Shown: positions 7,971 to 10,000 of the stretch, one piece after another | Layout of the letters: each line of letters begins with the position of its first letter | Position numbering within the stretch: the stretch's first letter is position 1 | NCBI GenBank assembly: GCA_020216985.1 | Contig: JAIWOH010000036.1 | Span: forward strand, 1 to 10,000 | Source of the DNA: Nitrospira sp. | Lineage (GTDB): Bacteria > Nitrospirota > Nitrospiria > Nitrospirales > Nitrospiraceae | Reading direction: 5' to 3' | Length of the DNA stretch: 10,000 bases | Translations under genes and position numbers: made by a program | Notes under the pieces: generated by a model | The model's input: only the letters and a program-made list of their open reading frames with translations | Database searches by the model: none | What the model was told of the DNA's origin: nothing

Positions 7971-8296
7971 GACGCCATCGTAGCACGGCCCGTTGCGCGG
8001 GAAAAAGAGCGAGATCGGTTCGCAAGGGGGTGAGAGCAGCAAGGTCTTCTCCCTGACCGCTCACAAGATGACAGGGAAACCGCCACCGTGGATGAACATC
8101 GGCTGCAGCGACCGCTGATTGGCCGGTGCAAGCCGTTCATAAAAATTTCCTCACCGGATGGAAGACCTCCCAGTACGCTCCCGCGCAATGAGGTGGGGTC
8201 GTCGTGCACGTTCTCCTGGTGAGACAACGCGTGCCGGCCCTGTTGCCGTGGCAGGAAGCCACGCCGGATATCCAACCACATATTAAGGAGGTCGTT
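7971..8296. other. Gene-free divergent spacer with potential RNA stems
   Basis: No convincing coding sequence is seen in these 326 bp between tatD (minus) and the small ORF (plus). Several inverted repeats are present: an 8 bp pair AGGTCTTC/GAAGACCT (8042-8049 with 8161-8168) enclosing TCCCTG/CAGGGA (8050-8055 with 8072-8077) and CCGGTG/CACCGG (8123-8128 with 8152-8157), plus a separate hairpin with stem CGTGGC and a 5-base loop (8247-8263), which ends 21 bases before the AAGGAGGT Shine-Dalgarno. The only AT-rich patch is 8137-8149, where a -10 box for the downstream ORF might lie, but no matching -35 is clear. In a gap of this length and GC content one 8 bp inverted repeat is about what chance gives. 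Confidence 0.4.
8285..8292 (+). promoter_or_regulatory. Near-ideal Shine-Dalgarno of the small secreted-type ORF
   Basis: AAGGAGGT lies with its GGAGG core 5 bases before ATG 8297. It is the best Shine-Dalgarno match noticed in the window and the main argument that this short ORF is, or recently was, translated. Confidence 0.8.
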
Positions 8297-8461
8297 ATGT
8301 GGAGGCGGTTTGAGCGGAAGCAAAGCAGGCAGGTGGGACGAGGTATCGCGGCCCTTGCGCTGGGGGTGGCGCTGATCCAGGGCGTCGAATCGCAGGCGGT
8401 GGAGTTTTACGTCGGCATCGACCGGCGAGTGGTGCTTCCCACCGGCACCTCTGGGGAATAG
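8297..8461 (+). CDS. 54-residue protein with signal-peptide-like N-terminus, probably truncated
   Basis: No family recognised. Seen: a strongly basic N-terminus (MWRRFERKQSRQVGRG), then a hydrophobic core (about 17-30, IAALALGVALIQG), then ESQA, which would be a good signal-peptidase I site, leaving a mature part of only about 20 residues beginning VEFYVGID. A VEFYVGI-like strand right after the cleavage site resembles the first beta strand of outer-membrane beta-barrel or porin-like proteins. The simplest reading is therefore the surviving 5' end of a larger exported protein gene cut by a premature TAG (8459-8461) or a deletion. Alternatively it is a genuine small secreted peptide. The strong Shine-Dalgarno argues that expression signals are intact. 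The 95 bp downstream, up to the stop of the convergent His-rich gene, show no clear continuation. Confidence 0.6.
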   Translation: MWRRFERKQSRQVGRGIAALALGVALIQGVESQAVEFYVGIDRRVVLPTGTSGE

Positions 8462-8556
8462 GTCAGTCCAGACGATGAGCGCCTTACTTTATTTGGATGC
8501 CATCTAGGCGAATCGGATCAGACGAGATCCCTTTGCTCGCCGGTATCAAGGCCACT

Positions 8557-8904
8557 CTAGGCCAGCCGCACGGCCCCATGGTCGTCGCAATGGGCTTCAT
8601 GGGCGAAGTGCAAATGGCCGGCAACCAAATAATCCACATGATCGCCGTGGGGAACAGCCTGATGGCCACAGGTGGCGCCATGGCGGTGGCCCGCCTCGTG
8701 ACCGCTACAACCATGGGTCGGCGTGCAGGCGGCCGGATTCTGTTGCGTGACGTCCAGACGATGTTCATCGACATGGTTGCCATGGAGGTGATGCAAGTGG
8801 CCGTCATGCAGATAATCCGTGTGGCCGTCATGAAGAACGGCCGTATGGCCGCAACCGGTCCCATGCTGATGGCTATGTTGATCGTGAATCGGGTGATCGC
8901 TCAC
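8557..8904 (-). CDS. Histidine-rich, probably metal-binding protein with internal duplication
   Basis: A 115-residue protein with 27 His (23 %), many Asp, Glu and Gly, and six Cys. GTG 8904 is chosen because AAAGGAG (8913-8919) stands 8 bases upstream, the preceding sequence is not His-rich, and a promoter lies further up. Residues 18-48 and 79-109 are two copies of a 31-residue unit, identical at 18 positions, with the pattern CGHxAVxHxxHxDYL followed by GHLHxxHxxHxDxH. A linker with two Cys and four more His lies between. No signal peptide or membrane segment is visible, so it is likely cytoplasmic. Composition implies binding of Zn, Ni, Co or Cu, as a buffer, store or donor; the actual metal is inference. 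I recall similar small proteins from other bacteria, often poorly named, and cannot assign a verified family. No transporter or regulator gene adjoins it here. Confidence 0.85.
   Translation of the reverse strand: MSDHPIHDQHSHQHGTGCGHTAVLHDGHTDYLHDGHLHHLHGNHVDEHRLDVTQQNPAACTPTHGCSGHEAGHRHGATCGHQAVPHGDHVDYLVAGHLHFAHEAHCDDHGAVRLA
8578..8853 (-). repeat. Duplicated 31-codon unit inside the His-rich gene
   Basis: Unit 1 (8761-8853) encodes residues 18-48 and unit 2 (8578-8670) encodes residues 79-109. The offset of 61 residues aligns both without gaps and gives 18 of 31 identities, including the leading Cys-Gly-His, the His-x-Asp-Tyr-Leu core and the closing Asp-x-His. A further short direct repeat inside unit 1, GTGGCCGTCATG at 8797-8808 and 8821-8832 (plus strand), encodes His-Asp-Gly-His twice. 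Confidence 0.8.
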
Positions 8905-8912
8905 GGCGGGAG

Positions 8913-8919
8913 CTCCTTT
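8913..8919 (-). promoter_or_regulatory. Shine-Dalgarno of the His-rich gene
   Basis: AAAGGAG on the minus strand lies 8 bases before GTG 8904. It decides the start in favour of GTG 8904 over the upstream in-frame ATG ending at 8979, which would fall inside the promoter. Confidence 0.7.
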
Positions 8920-8950
8920 CGTGGAAGGTTGGTTGCAAGTCGATGAGCAA

Positions 8951-8979
8951 AGTCTAGACCGATGGTGATGGACGGTCAA
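8951..8979 (-). promoter_or_regulatory. Candidate sigma70-type promoter of the His-rich gene
   Basis: On the minus strand TTGACC (8974-8979) and TAGACT (8951-8956) are spaced by exactly 17 bp, matching the -35 and -10 consensus at 5 of 6 and 4 of 6 positions. Transcription would start near 8944, giving a leader of about 40 bases with the Shine-Dalgarno in it. Just upstream are a CTCAAT direct repeat (9001-9006 and 9018-9023, 17 bp apart) and a GCAATT/AATTGC inverted pair (8995-9000 and 9021-9026), possible but unproven regulator sites. Confidence 0.5.
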
Positions 8980-9368
8980 GGGGGCGAAGAGAGGGCAATT
9001 CTCAATGCATCGCGGAACTCAATTGCGCCGATTTGTTCGGTACGATGGCTGCCTTCTCCCCATGACGCAATAAGTTCTCACGGAAGACGGTTTATGACGC
9101 GGCTCCCGGCTATATCGTTCTGACGCGCAAGCAGGTCGTTCGAGAGCGGGTGTGAACAGTGGTGCCGAGGGACAAATGGCACGATGGAAGGCCCATCGAC
9201 AGAACTTCAAGCAGTTATGCGGGATTTGTCGAGGAATTGTGTATCGCAACGAGCAGGAAATGTGTAGCGCCGCCTGGCCGGTCGATTCTATTGAGGTTTC
9301 GGCGGGAGAGTTTCCGTGTAGATCCGACCTGTGACAGAAAGTCAACCTTCTCACCGGAACAAACAACA
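8980..9368. other. Gene-poor stretch upstream of the pseudogene
   Basis: No gene can be supported here. Short open frames on both strands do not resemble any family I know and have no good ribosome-binding sites. Two fragments read somewhat protein-like: the plus-strand frame from 9066 to the stop at 9147, ending in KTVYDAAPGYIVLTRKQVV before RERV, and the frame 9152-9334 with CGIC near its middle. They are in different frames, consistent with debris of decayed genes but not proof of it. The 5' part (8995-9026) carries the repeats listed with the His-rich promoter. Confidence 0.4.
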
Positions 9369-9602
9369 GTGCCGGAAGGCCAGTGCCGGCTCTGTGGCAT
9401 GGAATGTCAGTTGCAACTCAGCCATGTCATACCAGCATTCGTTTTTCGCTGAGTGCGGGAAAGTTCTGGTGGCAACAAATTGCGCCTCGGGGCATCTCCT
9501 AACCAGCGTGCATAAGACGGCCTGAAGCGTGACTGGTTGTATGTCGTCTGCAAAGGTTATTTAGCCGTTCAGAAACGGACTTTGCTTCAAAATAAAATGG
9601 AG
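9369..9602 (+). pseudogene. Decayed gene of a CxxC zinc-finger-like (CRLCG...SHIIP...FVFR) hypothetical protein
   Basis: From GTG 9369 the frame encodes CRLCG, then QLQLSHVIPAFVFR, and hits TGA at 9450-9452. Read through, the same frame continues with VRESSGGNKLR, NQRA, a TAA at 9513-9515, then DGLKRDWL and a lone Cys. As I recall it, the usual protein of about 300 residues continues FVFRWLKETSATGxxR...NxRxQDGxK...LLCxxCE. The stops thus stand where Trp (TGG to TGA) and Gln (CAA to TAA) are expected, and the first Cys of the second CxxC pair appears as Tyr (Tyr at 9540-9542). This is point-mutation decay with the frame kept, not frameshifting. The family's function is unknown to me; paired CxxC motifs suggest a zinc-binding or HNH-like fold. 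The 3' end is approximate because resemblance fades and a transposon follows. Confidence 0.65.
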
Positions 9603-9748
9603 AAGCAAGCCGGGTTGTCTATAGTGACTGGCTCCTCCGTTAGTGACCTTCCATCAAACCTCAAGCGTCATCTACTTACGCGGGAGATCCCTCCCCGGAG
9701 GGCTGGGGTGTGAGCAAGGTCCGGTGTCCTGCGGTATGTTGAAAGCCG

Positions 9749-10000
9749 ATGCAGCTCCACAAAGCGGCGCATACGGTCTACAAGATGCAGGATCACATTG
9801 TGTGGGGCACGCGGTATCGGCGAAACATCCTCGTCCGTGGGATTGCCGAGTCGCTCCGCATCATGCTGCAGGAAGTGCGGAAATTTCACCCGGACTGGTT
9901 CATCGGGGAGATTAGGATTGAGGCGGACCCTGTGCACGTGCACAGGGTCATTCCCCCGAAGGATGCCGTGGCGAGCGTGGTGGGGACGCTGAAGAGCGTG
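9749..10000 (+). CDS. tnpA: IS200/IS605-family TnpA transposase (3' end outside window)
   Basis: 84 codons are visible, perhaps 55-60 % of the usual 130-150 residues. TnpA is a single-strand DNA transposase of the HUH (Y1) class that cuts and joins at hairpins near the element ends. Seen: MQLHKAAHTVYKMQDHIVW with the family's DHIVW and TRYRR (21-25) start; a helix (32-46); a beta strand EIRIEAD (54-60); the HUH region at 60-65; then IPPK (68-71) and SVVGTLKS (76-83). The catalytic Tyr would lie beyond the window. No good Shine-Dalgarno precedes ATG 9749. The HUH region is odd: relatives have Asp-His-Val-His aligned to IPPK at fixed distance, whereas here the first His position is Pro61 and the His pair appears two residues later (His63, His65). 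The copy may be inactive. Confidence 0.85.
   Translation, partial: MQLHKAAHTVYKMQDHIVWGTRYRRNILVRGIAESLRIMLQEVRKFHPDWFIGEIRIEADPVHVHRVIPPKDAVASVVGTLKSV
9926..9949. repeat. Perfect 24 bp palindrome on the transposase HUH codons
   Basis: GACCCTGTGCAC (9926-9937) is followed directly by its exact reverse complement (9938-9949), with no spacer. It covers codons 60-67 of tnpA, from Asp60 to Val67, i.e. the HUH active-site segment. The flanking bases (G 9925, A 9950) do not extend it. Confidence 0.95.

Larger units (their letters stand above)
9676..10000 (+). mobile_element. IS200/IS605-family insertion sequence, left part (right end outside window)
   Basis: The element is called from its transposase. 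The left boundary is a guess: a TTAC tetranucleotide at 9676-9679 (the target used by the IS608 member of this group) is followed 9 bp later by a hairpin CCCTC/GAGGG with a 4-base loop (9689-9702), as expected for the subterminal left-end hairpin these elements use instead of inverted repeats. The transposase start lies about 70 bp inside that point. IS200-type elements make no target duplications, so the boundary cannot be confirmed from one end. Confidence 0.5.

Noticed and set aside
8462..8556. Terminator between the convergent small ORF and His-rich gene
   Set aside because: The only stem found is 5 bp (8480-8484 with 8506-8510) with a 21-base loop and no T-run; not convincing.
8497..8946. 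149-residue plus-strand ORF rich in Met and Val
   Set aside because: It is the antisense shadow of the His-rich gene: His codons CAT and CAC read backwards as ATG and GTG, which produces the many Met and Val residues and the long open frame. The minus-strand reading has promoter, Shine-Dalgarno and internal duplication.
9019..9366. 115-residue minus-strand ORF
   Set aside because: Composition is Arg/Ser/Pro-rich and random-looking, no ribosome-binding site and no motif; not supported as a gene.
9159..9452. 97-residue ORF as a complete gene
   Set aside because: Only its last 28 residues resemble a known family; the upstream 70 residues do not, and the family continues past the TGA, so the pseudogene reading from 9369 is better.
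9450..9515. Stop codon recoding (selenocysteine or read-through) at TGA 9450
   Set aside because: The position expects Trp rather than Cys, a second stop (TAA) follows in frame, and another conserved residue appears lost, so decay explains it better than recoding.

Overview
This is a GC-rich bacterial chromosome segment. Its first 8 kb is dense core housekeeping sequence and its last 2 kb is a looser accessory patch. Protein styles (a short CysE with an extended tail, a DhnA-type aldolase beside an HtrA protease, an AMIN plus Amidase_3 protein) suggest a Nitrospira-like member of the Nitrospirota. That assignment is by recall of family character and not by any search, so treat it as a moderate-confidence guess.

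Positions 1-4391 hold a plus-strand run that looks co-transcribed: the 3' part of a class I fructose-bisphosphate aldolase, a periplasmic HtrA/DegP protease, ispD and ispF (two steps of the MEP isoprenoid pathway), and cysE (serine acetyltransferase, first step of cysteine synthesis). Gaps are 19-91 bp. A near-perfect 16 bp tandem duplication lies between the protease and ispD. Positions 4492-6573 hold a minus-strand pair, amidase then truA, with a promoter-like sequence upstream of the amidase. A YacP/Rae1-like NYN ribonuclease gene diverges from it and runs convergently into a tatD-family nuclease gene, overlapping by 14 bp.

From about 7971 the character changes. A 326 bp gene-free stretch with potential RNA stems leads to a 54-codon ORF with a near-ideal Shine-Dalgarno and a signal-peptide-like N-terminus but almost no mature protein. 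Facing it on the minus strand is a 115-residue protein that is 23 % histidine and built from two copies of a 31-residue metal-binding-like unit, with its own promoter and Shine-Dalgarno. Beyond it lie about 390 bp without a recognisable gene, then a decayed CxxC-type zinc-finger-like gene with two in-frame stops. Last comes the 5' part of an IS200/IS605-type transposase gene, cut by the window end.

The most unusual item is a perfect 24 bp palindrome lying exactly on the HUH catalytic motif of that transposase. It appears to have replaced the first catalytic histidine with proline. The His-rich protein and the signal-peptide-only ORF are the next best leads. I see no CRISPR array, tRNA, rRNA or obvious defence system in the window.
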